From NCBI GenBank assembly GCA_902774815.1, contig CACYJV010000011.1, positions 1 to 64,000 of the forward strand: a stretch of DNA of 64,000 nt, in the 5' to 3' direction. The translations under genes and the position numbers were made by a program. Origin of the DNA: an uncultured Prevotellaceae bacterium (GTDB taxonomy: Bacteria > Bacteroidota > Bacteroidia > Bacteroidales > Bacteroidaceae). Positions 1 through 8,904 of the stretch are shown in pieces (the first letter of the stretch is position 1; every line of letters begins with the position of its first letter). Below the pieces are notes generated by a model. That model was not told where the DNA came from and made no database searches. It saw nothing but the letters and a program-made list of their open reading frames with translations.

Positions 1-130
1 ATTTGTTCGTAACTCTTTGATTATCACCTATAAAGTTACTAAAAATATTCCATTCCCACAACTTTTTTAACACTTTTCTTACGTCGAACTCACGTTAATT
101 AGCCTTGGAGGGTGAAACGACGCACCATGC

Positions 131-238
131 GTAGGGGCAGACCCCCGTGTCTGCCCGCCTGTCCCCAAGCAAGACAGGAACCACCCAAGCAAGACAGGAA
201 CCACCGAACAACGGGCAGACACGGGAGTCTGCCCCTAC
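131..238. repeat. Inverted repeat with internal 20-bp direct repeat
   Basis: Two 27-base arms (131-157 and 212-238) are reverse complements with one mismatch. Each arm also folds on itself, because GGGCAGAC and GTCTGCCC occur within it. Between them lie two perfect head-to-tail copies of CCCAAGCAAGACAGGAACCA (164-183 and 184-203). No transposase or ORF of convincing composition is present. This looks like a mobile-type palindromic repeat or a REP/MITE-like element. The rest of bases 1-554 holds no gene I can support. Confidence 0.75.
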
Positions 239-440
239 AGGAGGAAGCCACGATGCCCCATACAGGTGAAAACGCGGCCCTCGACTCTCTAAAAAAAGCG
301 GTGCTTTACAAACTCTAAGGCACTGCTTTTTCAAAACAGAAGACAGGTTTTTTTAACCAAGGCGATCTTTGAAATCAATGAAAGCGACAGACAGAGCGTG
401 AGCACAGAACATAGCCGAGAACAAATGTTCAACGATCAAA

Positions 441-517
441 GTTTCGAGTTCCAAGTTTCGAGTTCCAAGTTTCGAGTTCCGAGTTCCGAGTTCCAAGTTC
501 CGAGTTCCAAGTTTCGA
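441..517. repeat. Heptamer tandem repeat (GTTYCRA)11
   Basis: Eleven consecutive 7-base units fit GTTYCRA with no interruption (GTTTCGA, GTTCCAA or GTTCCGA). The array lies about 40 bases beyond the 3' end of the leftward DedA-like gene. The transition-only variation between units suggests slippage followed by point change. No function is evident. Confidence 0.9.
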
Positions 518-554
518 GGACAACAGTCAAAGTTTGACGGTTAATGTTCAATCG

Positions 555-1001
555 TCAATGAATAATGGCATTGGCACTATAGACGAGCAGGGCATAGCGG
601 AGGAATTTGCCCAGCGTGATGCTGAAAAATGAAAGGGGGATGTTGGCTCGCATGAGTCCGAGGAGGATGGTGATGGCCGAGCCGAGGACGGGCAGAAAAG
701 CGAAGAAACCCATCATGGCTCCCCGTCCAGCCATGAACCGTTCAGCGCGTTGCAGGCTTTGCTGACTGACGTGTAGATAGCGTTCTACCCAGTCGAGGCG
801 TCCCATGCGTCCGACGGCGTAGTTGAACGCTGAGCCCAGCACGTTGCCGATGGTCCCCCAGACGATGAGTTCCCATGCATCGAGTCCTGTGGCGAGGAGT
901 GCCAGCATGACGGCCTCGCTACTGAACGGAAAGAAGCTACCTGCAAGGAATGCTGCGATAAGCATGCCCCAAAGTCCGTAGGCGGTGAGAATTTCGATCA
1001 T
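555..1001 (-). CDS. YqaA/DedA-like small membrane protein
   Basis: A 148-residue protein of the SNARE-associated/DedA superfamily, closest in size to the short YqaA type. It starts with hydrophobic helices around residues 8-48, has a GTIGNVLGSAFNYAVGR stretch near 50-65 that resembles the re-entrant Gly-rich segment of DedA proteins, and a second hydrophobic pair near 93-145. DedA proteins sit in the inner membrane and have been linked to lipid-carrier recycling and proton-motive-force homeostasis; the short YqaA branch has no assigned substrate. The gene starts 22 bases after the 338-residue membrane protein ends and is probably the last gene of the leftward purD operon. A second, full-length DedA protein occurs at 56.3-56.9 kb. 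The family call is good, the function unknown. Confidence 0.8.
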   Translation of the reverse strand: MIEILTAYGLWGMLIAAFLAGSFFPFSSEAVMLALLATGLDAWELIVWGTIGNVLGSAFNYAVGRMGRLDWVERYLHVSQQSLQRAERFMAGRGAMMGFFAFLPVLGSAITILLGLMRANIPLSFFSITLGKFLRYALLVYSANAIIH

Positions 1002-1023
1002 TTGGCTGATGGATGAAGGATGC

Positions 1024-2040
1024 TCAGCTGAACACGAGATTGTACGCAGTGAGTAGCAGCGTGAACGCGAGGATGGTGAAGAAGGCTGCGTTGGTCAGTT
1101 TGGTGCGCGTCAGGGCCAGGAAATGGCCGATGAGTGTTGCCGTGTTGACGATGAGCAGCCTGAGCAGAAAGGGGTAGTGCTGTGGCTGCAGGACGTAGAA
1201 GACGACGATGGCGATGGCTACAATGATAAACATCTCGTAGACCATTTGTGTCCGCAGCTTGTCTTTGCTGCTCTGTCGTAGGAAGTGGACGATGCCCACG
1301 AGCAAGAGCAACAGGACGAAAAGGAGTGTGAACGTCGGTGCGAGCACGGAGCCGTGAAACTGGATGAGCAGGCTGGGTTCGGTGAAGAACGGTGCTACGT
1401 GTGGACCATCGGCAGCAAACACCTCGTTGAGCGGCTTGAATGTGGCCAGCTGCATGAAGTGATGGAGTGGGGTGGCAATGTCCTGTTGGTAGAGGTAGTA
1501 GGCGGCAACGAGCCAATAGGGCGTGACCAGGCCCAGCAGCGAGGCGAAGAACGTGCGCCAGCTGAGCGCTATCAGTCGTATGGCCATGAGCAGCCAGAAC
1601 AGCGGTACGAGGTATAGTATCTGTACGAAGAACAGGCTGGCAACACCGAGGGCGAGGAATGCGGCGTAGATGCTGCCTACGGCCTGACGGTCCTGATAGG
1701 CTCGCAGGAAGAAGATGTAGAAGACGATGAAGGTCAGGCCGACGATACCTCCTCGCAGGGATGGGAAGAGGAAGGTGGCCATGAGTGTCAGCAGAAGAAA
1801 GGAGCACGACACCATTCGGCTGTAGATGCGGATGAGCGAGTTAGCATTGTTCAGCTCGACCATAAGCATCGTGGACACGGCGAGAATCAGTACCTGTTCC
1901 CACCATGCCACATTGCTGAATACGGTGTTGCCGAGTTGCATGCCAATGGCTCCACAGGCTATGCAGATGAGGAAGCCCAAGACGCTGACAAATGACAGCG
2001 TCATTCGGCTCTCGGCTATTTTGTTCTGTAATCGCTTCAT
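1024..2040 (-). CDS. Polytopic membrane protein of unknown function
   Basis: A 338-residue, extremely hydrophobic protein with about ten predicted membrane helices from residue 14 to the C-terminus, broken by one polar loop around 205-235. I recognise no catalytic motif. Proteins of this size and topology next to purD are familiar from Bacteroidales genomes, but I cannot name the family with confidence (DUF6427-like is possible). It lies between purD (36-base linker made of heptamer repeats) and the YqaA-like gene, so it is probably co-transcribed with both. The start codon at 2040 directly follows the repeat linker and gives an uninterrupted polar N-terminus followed by a helix. Confidence 0.65.
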   Translation of the reverse strand: MKRLQNKIAESRMTLSFVSVLGFLICIACGAIGMQLGNTVFSNVAWWEQVLILAVSTMLMVELNNANSLIRIYSRMVSCSFLLLTLMATFLFPSLRGGIVGLTFIVFYIFFLRAYQDRQAVGSIYAAFLALGVASLFFVQILYLVPLFWLLMAIRLIALSWRTFFASLLGLVTPYWLVAAYYLYQQDIATPLHHFMQLATFKPLNEVFAADGPHVAPFFTEPSLLIQFHGSVLAPTFTLLFVLLLLLVGIVHFLRQSSKDKLRTQMVYEMFIIVAIAIVVFYVLQPQHYPFLLRLLIVNTATLIGHFLALTRTKLTNAAFFTILAFTLLLTAYNLVFS

Positions 2041-2046
2041 GCTTCC

Positions 2047-2081
2047 AACTCCTGACTTTTGACTCTTGACTCCTGACTACA
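2047..2081. repeat. Heptamer linker (GACTYYT-like, 5 units)
   Basis: AACTCCT, GACTTTT, GACTCTT, GACTCCT and GACTACA follow in strict 7-base steps. The array makes up nearly the whole purD-to-membrane-protein linker, and its last unit overlaps the purD stop codon (2077-2079). Confidence 0.8.
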
Positions 2082-3390
2082 GGTCGGCACCGATGTCGCG
2101 ACGGAAGTAGCGGTCGGTGAACGTGATTTTCTGCGCCTCACGGAACGACTTGGCAAGTGCCTCGGCCTTGTCGGCGCCATAGGAAGACACGGCGATGACG
2201 CGTCCGCCGGCAGTGACCACCTGGCCGTCGTTCATTGCGGTGCCGCTGTGGAAGACGATGCTTCCCTCGACGGCGTCGATGCCCGTGATGGGATAGCCCT
2301 TCTTATAAGCCTCGGGATAGCCACCGCTGACCAGCATCACGCAAACGGCTGCACGTTCGTCGAACTCAATGCTCTTCTGGTCGAGGTCGCCGGCAGCGAC
2401 GCCTTCGAACAGGTCGACGATGTCGCTCTTCAGGCGCAGCATGACGCTCTCAGTCTCCGGATCGCCCATGCGGCAGTTGTACTCGATGACGTAGGGATCG
2501 CCCTGATTACGGTCGGCCTTGGAGGTGCCTTCGGGCAGACAGTTCATCAGACCGAAGAAGATGAATCCCTTGTAGTCGATGCCATCGGCAGCGAGTCCTT
2601 CCACAGTGGGACGGATGATTCGGTCTTCGACCTTCTTCATCCACGATTCGTCGGCAAAGGCAACCGGTGATACCGATCCCATGCCACCCGTGTTCAGGCC
2701 TGTGTCGCCCTCGCCAATACGCTTGTAGTCCTTGGCCTCGGGCAGAATCTTATAGTGCTGGCCGTCGGTGAGTACGAACACCGAACATTCGATGCCGCTG
2801 AGGTACTCCTCGATGACGACGCGGCTGGAAGCATTGCCAAACATTCCGCCCAGCATCTCCTTCAGCTCACGGCGTGCCTCGTCGAGCGTTGGCAGGATGA
2901 GCACACCCTTTCCGGCGCACAGGCCGTCGGCCTTCAGCACATAGGGCGGCTGAAGCGTCTCAAGGAACTGCAGTCCCTCCTGCAGGTGCTCACCGTCGAA
3001 GGTGGCATAGCGAGCCGTGGGAATCTGGTGGCGCTGCATGAAGGCTTTGGCAAAGTCCTTCGACCCTTCGAGCACGGCACCATCCTTGGACGGACCGATG
3101 ACGGGGATATGGCTTGTGCGCACGTCGCCGCGAAACTCGTCGTAAATGCCACGCACCAGCGGGTCCTCAGGTCCCACAACAACCATATCGACGTGGTTGT
3201 CGCAAGCAAAGGCCTTCAGCGCTTCGAAGTCGTTCACGCCGATGGGCACGTTTTCGCCCACGTTGCCTGTGCCAGCATTACCGGGTGCGATGTAGAGTTT
3301 TCCACACTTCTTGCTCTGTGATATTTTCCAAGCCAGAGCATGTTCACGTCCTCCGCTACCAAGTAGCAAGATGGTCAATTCTTTCTTCAT
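2077..3390 (-). CDS. purD: Phosphoribosylamine-glycine ligase (GAR synthetase)
   Basis: A cytosolic ATP-grasp enzyme that joins glycine to 5-phosphoribosylamine in step two of purine synthesis. The 437-residue product shows the N-terminal [16 protein letters not shown] motif, NAGTGN near residue 40, the ATP-grasp signature [12 protein letters not shown], and the metal-binding [10 protein letters not shown] segment near residues 285-295; length is normal for PurD. The frame is open to 3459, but the ATG at 3390 is chosen because the family motif begins a few residues after it and the upstream extension ([10 protein letters not shown]...) has no PurD similarity. It heads a leftward group with two membrane proteins; a decamer repeat separates it from the S37 peptidase upstream. 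Other purine genes are not in the window. Confidence 0.95.
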   Translation of the reverse strand: MKKELTILLLGSGGREHALAWKISQSKKCGKLYIAPGNAGTGNVGENVPIGVNDFEALKAFACDNHVDMVVVGPEDPLVRGIYDEFRGDVRTSHIPVIGPSKDGAVLEGSKDFAKAFMQRHQIPTARYATFDGEHLQEGLQFLETLQPPYVLKADGLCAGKGVLILPTLDEARRELKEMLGGMFGNASSRVVIEEYLSGIECSVFVLTDGQHYKILPEAKDYKRIGEGDTGLNTGGMGSVSPVAFADESWMKKVEDRIIRPTVEGLAADGIDYKGFIFFGLMNCLPEGTSKADRNQGDPYVIEYNCRMGDPETESVMLRLKSDIVDLFEGVAAGDLDQKSIEFDERAAVCVMLVSGGYPEAYKKGYPITGIDAVEGSIVFHSGTAMNDGQVVTAGGRVIAVSSYGADKAEALAKSFREAQKITFTDRYFRRDIGADL

Positions 3391-3500
3391 GCTTATCGTT
3401 GGGTGATAAGCGGTCTTGATCTCAATGGGATCGTTTGGAATGATTGCGTTGAATGCCATAGGTGGTTTATTGGGGTTCAGTGCGCCTGCGGCGCTGTTGG

Positions 3501-3590
3501 GAATGGTTCTGAATGGTTCTGAATGGTTTTGAATGGTTCTGAATGGTTCGAATGGTTCTGAATGGTTTGGAATGGTTCTGAATGGGTTTG
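3501..3590. repeat. Decamer tandem repeat (GAATGGTTCT)9
   Basis: About nine head-to-tail copies of GAATGGTTCT (some 9 or 11 bases, with C/T changes) occupy the linker between the S37-like peptidase and purD. The array is noncoding in the direction of transcription. Such low-complexity linkers recur in this window with other units. Confidence 0.9.
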
Positions 3591-3594
3591 GATA

Positions 3595-4893
3595 TTATTC
3601 AAGCCATTGGCGAATCTCTTGGATGATTTGCGAGCGTTCGGGCTCAGGGAAGGAATTGATGCGAGTGCGATGGCTCCCTTCGGGTAGGGTATGCACGCGC
3701 AGATGGGTTTTCTTCTGCAGGCACTTCATGTCGCCTACGCCGGAAGCTCCCCACGGATCAATACCGCCATAGATGTAGATCATGCTTGGATCGTTCTGCT
3801 TGAGGAAACGGCGCGTGCGTCGGTAGAGTCGCTTGTCGAACTTCAGTTGGCGGAACTCAGCAGGTAGCATCACGCGGTGCATGTAGTCGTGGGCAGATTT
3901 TCGGAAGAGCAGGCCACGGAACGGCTTCGTGGAATAGCCGTAGTAGCCCAACTCGCGCACTGCCTGTACGTTGAACGACAGGTAGGGCGATTGCTCAGAG
4001 AAATAGTTCGGCTCGCTATACTGGATGAGGTTGTCGAACAGCTGTTGGTCGGTAGCCGTCGGCAGGGGTACCTCGCTGATGGGAGTTCCCCACTGCCAGA
4101 TGGCAAAGGGATACTCGAGCACGCAGAGGTCGAAAATTTCGTCAATAGGAGCTCGGAACGTGTAACCCTTCTCCTGGCAGTAATCGCGGAACAACGGCAA
4201 GAGTGTAGCGCGTCGGCGCAACACCTCGCGCTGGAAATCCTCCAGTCGCTGGCGATCCACGGCCGTGCCCACCTTCTTGGCGAGGAATGGTTCGTGGCGC
4301 CCGTCCTCCAAAGCCTTGTTCAGCGGTGCCACATAGGGCACAGACACATCGACGTCGTCGGGATAGAACGCCCGGTAGAACATCGTGGTCTGCCCGCCTT
4401 TGCTGATGCCTGTGGCTGCCCATTTGCCCCGATAGACCTGGCGGAACAGCTGGTTGACGCGATGCAGGTCGGCCAACGAGTTTTCCACCGTCAGGTAGTC
4501 CCAGTTGCAGGGCTCGGGCATTGATTCGCCGAAGTAGCGGTATTCCACGGTGATGACGTTGGCATTGAACAGCTTCGACAGTTCGTCCTGATAGTCCTTG
4601 CGCAGGGCGTAGTGAGCGTAGTAGCCTTCGGTGACAAGGATGGTAGGGCGGTCGAAGCCCACGTGGCAAATCACCACCCGCTGCTGAAACTGGCCTTTAT
4701 GCGGCTCGCCCGGCACAACGTCCTGACTGACCTTCAGCACATATTTCTCTGTGTAGATGCTACTCTCCAAAGCCTCGACGCCACTCACACCCTGCAGTGA
4801 CTGCAAGCGTGCGAGTAGTTCACCCTGTGCGTAGGCTCCCAAGCTGGCCAACGCCCATAAGAGCAGCAGAATGGCATGTCTCCGTGTTGTCAC
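3595..4893 (-). CDS. Secreted S37-type (PS-10) tripeptidyl aminopeptidase-like protein
   Basis: A 432-residue alpha/beta-hydrolase with a cleavable signal peptide (hydrophobic residues 7-20, then AYAQ). The order VEYRYFGES, then GISKGGQT with the likely nucleophile Ser164, then a C-terminal IYGGIDPWGASG segment and a GSHRTR histidine near residue 408, matches the PS-10/S37 peptidase family, which removes tripeptides from N-termini in Streptomyces. The exact specificity here is inferred. It lies 29 bases behind the PtpA/DPP IV-like peptidase, which also releases short peptides, so the pair probably finishes extracytoplasmic peptide digestion. The linker to that gene is built from repeated TTTTTACC octamers, which read as purine-rich GGTAAAAA on the coding strand and may help translation initiation. 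Confidence 0.8.
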   Translation of the reverse strand: MTTRRHAILLLLWALASLGAYAQGELLARLQSLQGVSGVEALESSIYTEKYVLKVSQDVVPGEPHKGQFQQRVVICHVGFDRPTILVTEGYYAHYALRKDYQDELSKLFNANVITVEYRYFGESMPEPCNWDYLTVENSLADLHRVNQLFRQVYRGKWAATGISKGGQTTMFYRAFYPDDVDVSVPYVAPLNKALEDGRHEPFLAKKVGTAVDRQRLEDFQREVLRRRATLLPLFRDYCQEKGYTFRAPIDEIFDLCVLEYPFAIWQWGTPISEVPLPTATDQQLFDNLIQYSEPNYFSEQSPYLSFNVQAVRELGYYGYSTKPFRGLLFRKSAHDYMHRVMLPAEFRQLKFDKRLYRRTRRFLKQNDPSMIYIYGGIDPWGASGVGDMKCLQKKTHLRVHTLPEGSHRTRINSFPEPERSQIIQEIRQWLE

Positions 4894-4922
4894 CTTTTTT
4901 ACCTTTTTACCCTTTTACCTTT

Positions 4923-7181
4923 TTATTTTATTACCTTTCCTCCAAGGTAATCGTCGAAGTACTGAGAGATGCGCTCGTGCAGGTGTGTGGACTGATGTCC
5001 CATCATGTTGTGGCCTTCGCCAGGATAGACGTAGAAATCTGGCTGGGTGCCATCGATGTTGCACTGATAGAGGAACGACAGGCAGTGCTGTGGTACCACC
5101 GTGTTGTCGTTGTAGCCCGAAATGATCTGCAGCTTGCCCTTCAGGTCCTTGGCCTTTCCAATGAGCGATGTCTGCTTGTAACCCTCGGGATTCTGCTGCG
5201 GCGTGTCCATGTAGCGCTCGCCGTACATCACCTCGTACCATTTCCAGTCGATGACAGGTCCGCCGGCGACACCTACCTTGAACACGTCGGGATAGTTCGT
5301 CATGAGCGAGACCGTCATGAAACCGCCAAACGACCAGCCGTGAACGCCGATGCGGTCTTGATCGACGTAGGGCAACGACTTGAGGAAGGCTACGCCCTGC
5401 ATCTGGTCCTGCATCTCAACCTGACCGAGCCGACGGAAAGTGGCCTGTTCGAAGTCGCGACCGCGGTTTTCCGACCCGCGGTTGTCGAGAATGAAGAGCA
5501 GGTAGCCTTTTTGTGCCATGTAGGTTTCCCATCCGCGCGAGCAGTAGTTCCAACGTGCATCGACGTTGTGGGCATGAGGACCGCCATAGACGTAGATAAT
5601 GGTTGGATAACGCTTGTTGGGGTCGAAATGCGTCGGTTTCACCATGCGGTAATAGAGGTCGGTTACGCCGTCGGCAGCCTTGATGGTTCCGCACAGGTAT
5701 TCGGGCACCTCATAGCCCTCCCAGGGATTCTCAGCCGTGAAGAGTGTCTTCGTGGCCTGCTTCGTCGTGGGGCTCACGCCAATCTTGCGAGGCACGTCGG
5801 GTTCCGACCAACTGTCGACAATCCACTGGCCATCGGCAGAAAGCTGAGGACTGTGGTAGCCACGGCCATTGTCAAGTAATGTCAGGGCTGCAGTTTTCAG
5901 GTTCACAGCGAATGTGTTGCGCTGGATGGGGCTCAGCTGGTTGGCAACGATGATGGCCGAGCGCGTCTTCTCGTTGAATCCGACGAGGTCCATCACCACC
6001 CATTGGCCTTTCGTCAGCTGCTTGTATTCACCTTTGTTCAGGTCGAACAGGTAGAGGTGGTTGAATCCGTCGCGCTGGCTTTGGAACAGGAACTTCGTGG
6101 CGTCCCACGGAAGGAACGTAATGGGGTGTTGAGGCTCGACGTATTTGTCGCTCGTCTCACGATAGAGCTCACGCAGGCGCACGCCAGTGCTCGCATCGTA
6201 GGCCACGAGCCGGCAATCGTTCTGGTCGCGGTTCAGCTCGAACATATAGACCGTCTTTCCGTCGGGAGCCCAGGCTACGTTGGTGAAATAAACGGCCTTT
6301 CCGTCCATCTCGCCCGATTCGGGAAGTCGCTGCGTGTCGTTGCTCTTCGGTGTCTGCAGGTAGATGGTCTTGCCTGTCTGCAGGTCGTAAATTCCCACCG
6401 TCACGTCATGGCTCTGTTCGCCTGCCATGGGATATTTGTCGGGCTGATAGGCTGCTGAGCGAGCCTCGATGTCAACTTGTGGATAGTCGCTCACTTTGGT
6501 CTGGTCCATGCGGTAGAAGGCCAGACGCTGTCCGTCGGGGCTCCAGAATGTACCGCCATCGATGCCGAATTCGTTGCGATGTACGCTTTGCCCATAGACA
6601 ATGTCGCGTGAACCATCGGTTGAAAGCTGACGCTCATCTCCTTGAGCATCAACGACATATAGGTTGTTTCCTTTCAGCAATGCCGATGCTTTCGAAGCTT
6701 GGCAGAAGTCCAACACTCTGGCGCCTTGAACCTGCTTTTCAACCCACACCACTTGCTTCGTTTTCCAGTCGAGCAACACATTCCTACGGCCTGTGTTGAC
6801 CTGAGCCAGCGTCTTCTTGGCCTCAGGAAAAGTCACGTTGTACATGTGGCGCACTTGGCCTATGTCCTGCCCGTAGCTGCGGATGATGTCGTTCACCATA
6901 GCCGTGTCCAACAACACGCTCTCCGTTCCTTTGTTCTTGTCGACAAGGAAACATTCCTCCACGTCGTAGCGCACCAGCTGATCGCCCCACCACGTGTAGT
7001 ACTTAGAACTAGGTATCATGTTGCGGTAGTTGTTACCGCCGAAGTTCAGATCCTCAAGTGTGAATTGCTTGTTTTGTGCCATGATTCCCAGTGAAGAGGG
7101 TGAATGGAAGGCCGAGAATGGAATCGCGTAGACCGACGATGCCAGCAGCAAGGCCAGCATGAACCTTTTAGTCTTCATCAT
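4923..7181 (-). CDS. Prolyl tripeptidyl/dipeptidyl peptidase (S9B, PtpA/DPP IV-like)
   Basis: A 752-residue secreted serine peptidase. After a signal peptide (residues 1-30) comes a beta-propeller, which includes the FYRMDQTKVSDYP and YPMAGEQSHDVTVGIYDL segments, then an alpha/beta-hydrolase domain with the triad Ser617 (GWSFGG), Asp692 (GYNDNTV) and His724 (GEGHNM). The MYGERY motif supplies the glutamate that holds the substrate N-terminus. The text resembles Porphyromonas gingivalis PtpA throughout, so removal of X-X-Pro tripeptides or X-Pro dipeptides in the periplasm is expected. The frame is open to 7538, but that extension is antisense-like Arg/Ser/Ala sequence over the methyltransferase tail; the ATGATG at 7181/7178 gives the signal peptide and overlaps the upstream stop by about 11-14 bases, suggesting translational coupling. 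Confidence 0.93.
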   Translation of the reverse strand: MMKTKRFMLALLLASSVYAIPFSAFHSPSSLGIMAQNKQFTLEDLNFGGNNYRNMIPSSKYYTWWGDQLVRYDVEECFLVDKNKGTESVLLDTAMVNDIIRSYGQDIGQVRHMYNVTFPEAKKTLAQVNTGRRNVLLDWKTKQVVWVEKQVQGARVLDFCQASKASALLKGNNLYVVDAQGDERQLSTDGSRDIVYGQSVHRNEFGIDGGTFWSPDGQRLAFYRMDQTKVSDYPQVDIEARSAAYQPDKYPMAGEQSHDVTVGIYDLQTGKTIYLQTPKSNDTQRLPESGEMDGKAVYFTNVAWAPDGKTVYMFELNRDQNDCRLVAYDASTGVRLRELYRETSDKYVEPQHPITFLPWDATKFLFQSQRDGFNHLYLFDLNKGEYKQLTKGQWVVMDLVGFNEKTRSAIIVANQLSPIQRNTFAVNLKTAALTLLDNGRGYHSPQLSADGQWIVDSWSEPDVPRKIGVSPTTKQATKTLFTAENPWEGYEVPEYLCGTIKAADGVTDLYYRMVKPTHFDPNKRYPTIIYVYGGPHAHNVDARWNYCSRGWETYMAQKGYLLFILDNRGSENRGRDFEQATFRRLGQVEMQDQMQGVAFLKSLPYVDQDRIGVHGWSFGGFMTVSLMTNYPDVFKVGVAGGPVIDWKWYEVMYGERYMDTPQQNPEGYKQTSLIGKAKDLKGKLQIISGYNDNTVVPQHCLSFLYQCNIDGTQPDFYVYPGEGHNMMGHQSTHLHERISQYFDDYLGGKVIK

Positions 7182-8757
7182 GATTTCTGTCGTCTTTTTT
7201 GAAATCCTTTTTGAAACCCTTTTTGAATCCGCGGTCGCCGAAACCCTTGCCGCCGCGTCCTTCGAACTTTCCTTTGCCACGTCCGCCGAAGCCACGGTCG
7301 TCGCGGCCGCGGCCCTTACCGCCAAACGGGGCATCGCCGCCGCGACGGAAATCCTTGCGGCGTGGGCCGTCGTCGCCAGTCTTGTGCTGGAAGAACTCAG
7401 CCCTGTCCGAACGGCGTCGGCGGGCAGCCTCGCGGCGTTCCTGTTCCTCGTGCTCGCGCTCCAGCGAGTGGAACGTGAACGAACGGATGTCGGCATTGGC
7501 ATTGTCTTCCTGCTCTTCCAACCGCTTCTTGAACTCACGATTGGCCTTGAAGCGGCGTTTCTCGGCCATAGCGGCCTTTTCGGCCTCGGTCTTCACGATA
7601 CCGCCTTCCTGGCGGAACTCTTTCATCTTGCCTTCAAACATGGAGTATTTGCGGAACTCGCACTCCAGGCTGCCGTTAAAGAGCGGCGTCTTCAGCGACG
7701 GTTTGAGGCCTATCTGCTCGAAGCACTCCTCGCGATAGGACAAAATCCAGGCATCGTTGCCCGAGAATTCGTGCTTCAGGCGTTCGCCAATCATCTTATA
7801 AGTGTCCAGCAGATTGGGCGTCGAGATGCGCTCGCCATAAGGCGGATTGGTCACCATGATGGCCTTTTCGGCAGGCTTCTTGAAGTCCTTGAAGTCCTGC
7901 AGTTGCACGGTGATTGTTTTCAGCATACCTGCGGCGCGTACGTTCAGGTTAGCTTTGGCGACGGCTTTCGGATCGATGTCGTAACCGTAGATGTGATGCT
8001 CGAATTCGCACTCCTGCGAGTCGTCGTTGTAGATTTCGTCGAACAGCTCCTGATCGAAGTCGGGCCATTTCTCGAAGGCAAACTCCTTGCGGAAAATGCC
8101 CGGGCTCATGTTGTGGGCAATCAGTGCTGCCTCAATGAGCAACGTACCGCTACCGCACATCGGGTCGATGAAGTCGCACTCGCCGCGCCATCCAGTCATC
8201 AGGATCATGCCTGCTGCGAGCACCTCGTTCAGCGGAGCTTCGGTTGATTCCTGGCGATAGCCTCTGCGGTGCAACGACTCGCCCGACGAATCGAGGCACA
8301 TCGTGGCGTCGAAGTCGGCAATGTGGATGTGCAGACGAATATCGGGATTCGACACCGACACGTTTGGACGCTCGCCAGTACGCTCACGGAACTGGTCGGC
8401 AATGGCGTCCTTGACTTTATAGGTCACAAAACGTGAGTTGCGGAATTCGTCACTATAGACAACGGAATCGACGGCAAAGGTCTTGCCCTTCTCTATATAC
8501 TGACTCCAGTCAATCTTCTTCACTTCGTCGTACATGTCCTCAGCCGAACGAGCCTTGAAGCGGGCAATCGGTTTCAGGATGCGGATGGCAGTGTGCAGCT
8601 GGAAGTTGGCACGATACATCATTTCTTTGTCGCCCGTGAACGACACCATACGGCGGCCAATCTGCACGTCGTTTGCCCCCAGATTGGTCAATTCTTCAGC
8701 CAAGACGGGCTCCAGGCCCATGAATGTCTTGGCAATCATTTCAAATTGTTCTTGCAT
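7168..8757 (-). CDS. rlmL: 23S rRNA m2G methyltransferase with THUMP domain and RG-rich tail
   Basis: A 529-residue protein like the N-terminal half of E. coli RlmL, which methylates G2445 of 23S rRNA. A THUMP domain fills roughly residues 1-160; the UPF0020 methyltransferase domain follows with DPMCGSGTLLIEAA (SAM site) and TNPPYGER (catalytic NPPY). From about residue 400 the sequence turns charged and disordered, and the last 65 residues are an RGG/GRG/FKK-rich basic tail that resembles eukaryotic RNA-binding RGG boxes. The ATG at 8757 is chosen: the open frame to 9009 runs backwards through the promoter of the divergent lipoprotein. A good TACCTTTG box lies 20 bases upstream. First gene of the leftward peptidase block. 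Confidence 0.9.
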   Translation of the reverse strand: MQEQFEMIAKTFMGLEPVLAEELTNLGANDVQIGRRMVSFTGDKEMMYRANFQLHTAIRILKPIARFKARSAEDMYDEVKKIDWSQYIEKGKTFAVDSVVYSDEFRNSRFVTYKVKDAIADQFRERTGERPNVSVSNPDIRLHIHIADFDATMCLDSSGESLHRRGYRQESTEAPLNEVLAAGMILMTGWRGECDFIDPMCGSGTLLIEAALIAHNMSPGIFRKEFAFEKWPDFDQELFDEIYNDDSQECEFEHHIYGYDIDPKAVAKANLNVRAAGMLKTITVQLQDFKDFKKPAEKAIMVTNPPYGERISTPNLLDTYKMIGERLKHEFSGNDAWILSYREECFEQIGLKPSLKTPLFNGSLECEFRKYSMFEGKMKEFRQEGGIVKTEAEKAAMAEKRRFKANREFKKRLEEQEDNANADIRSFTFHSLEREHEEQERREAARRRRSDRAEFFQHKTGDDGPRRKDFRRGGDAPFGGKGRGRDDRGFGGRGKGKFEGRGGKGFGDRGFKKGFKKDFKKDDRNHDED

Positions 8758-8777
8758 AGTCTTATTAAATAGCGGTG

Positions 8778-8813
8778 CAAAGGTACAAATAAAAGTTGAA
8801 AGTTGGAAACTTT
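8778..8813 (-). promoter_or_regulatory. Promoter of rlmL with heptamer spacer
   Basis: On the minus strand TACCTTTG (8778-8785) is a perfect Bacteroidetes -7 box. Upstream, the spacer is made of heptamers related to TTCAACT (8793-8813, AAGTTGA/AAGTTGG on the plus strand), the same unit as in the SRP RNA and TrmH promoters. The -33 position is TTCC, not the usual TTTG. Confidence 0.65.
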
Positions 8814-8904
8814 GCACGTGAAAAACAAAATAAAAACAACGCAGCCTTGCAACTTTTTCCTGTCGGCATACGTCAAAGAAGCAAAAACTAAAATAAACGA
8901 ACAA

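Noticed and set aside
112-318. Short ORFs on both strands across the first inverted repeat
   Set aside because: They read through palindromic and duplicated noncoding sequence; composition is not protein-like.
4797-5879. A 360-residue plus-strand frame opposite the PtpA/DPP IV gene
   Set aside because: The minus-strand gene has a full catalytic triad and signal peptide; the plus-strand frame shows no family features.
7182-7538. N-terminal extension of the PtpA/DPP IV-like protein by 119 residues
   Set aside because: It overlaps the methyltransferase tail in another frame, is Ser/Arg/Ala rich and would bury the signal peptide. ATG 7181/7178 is preferred.
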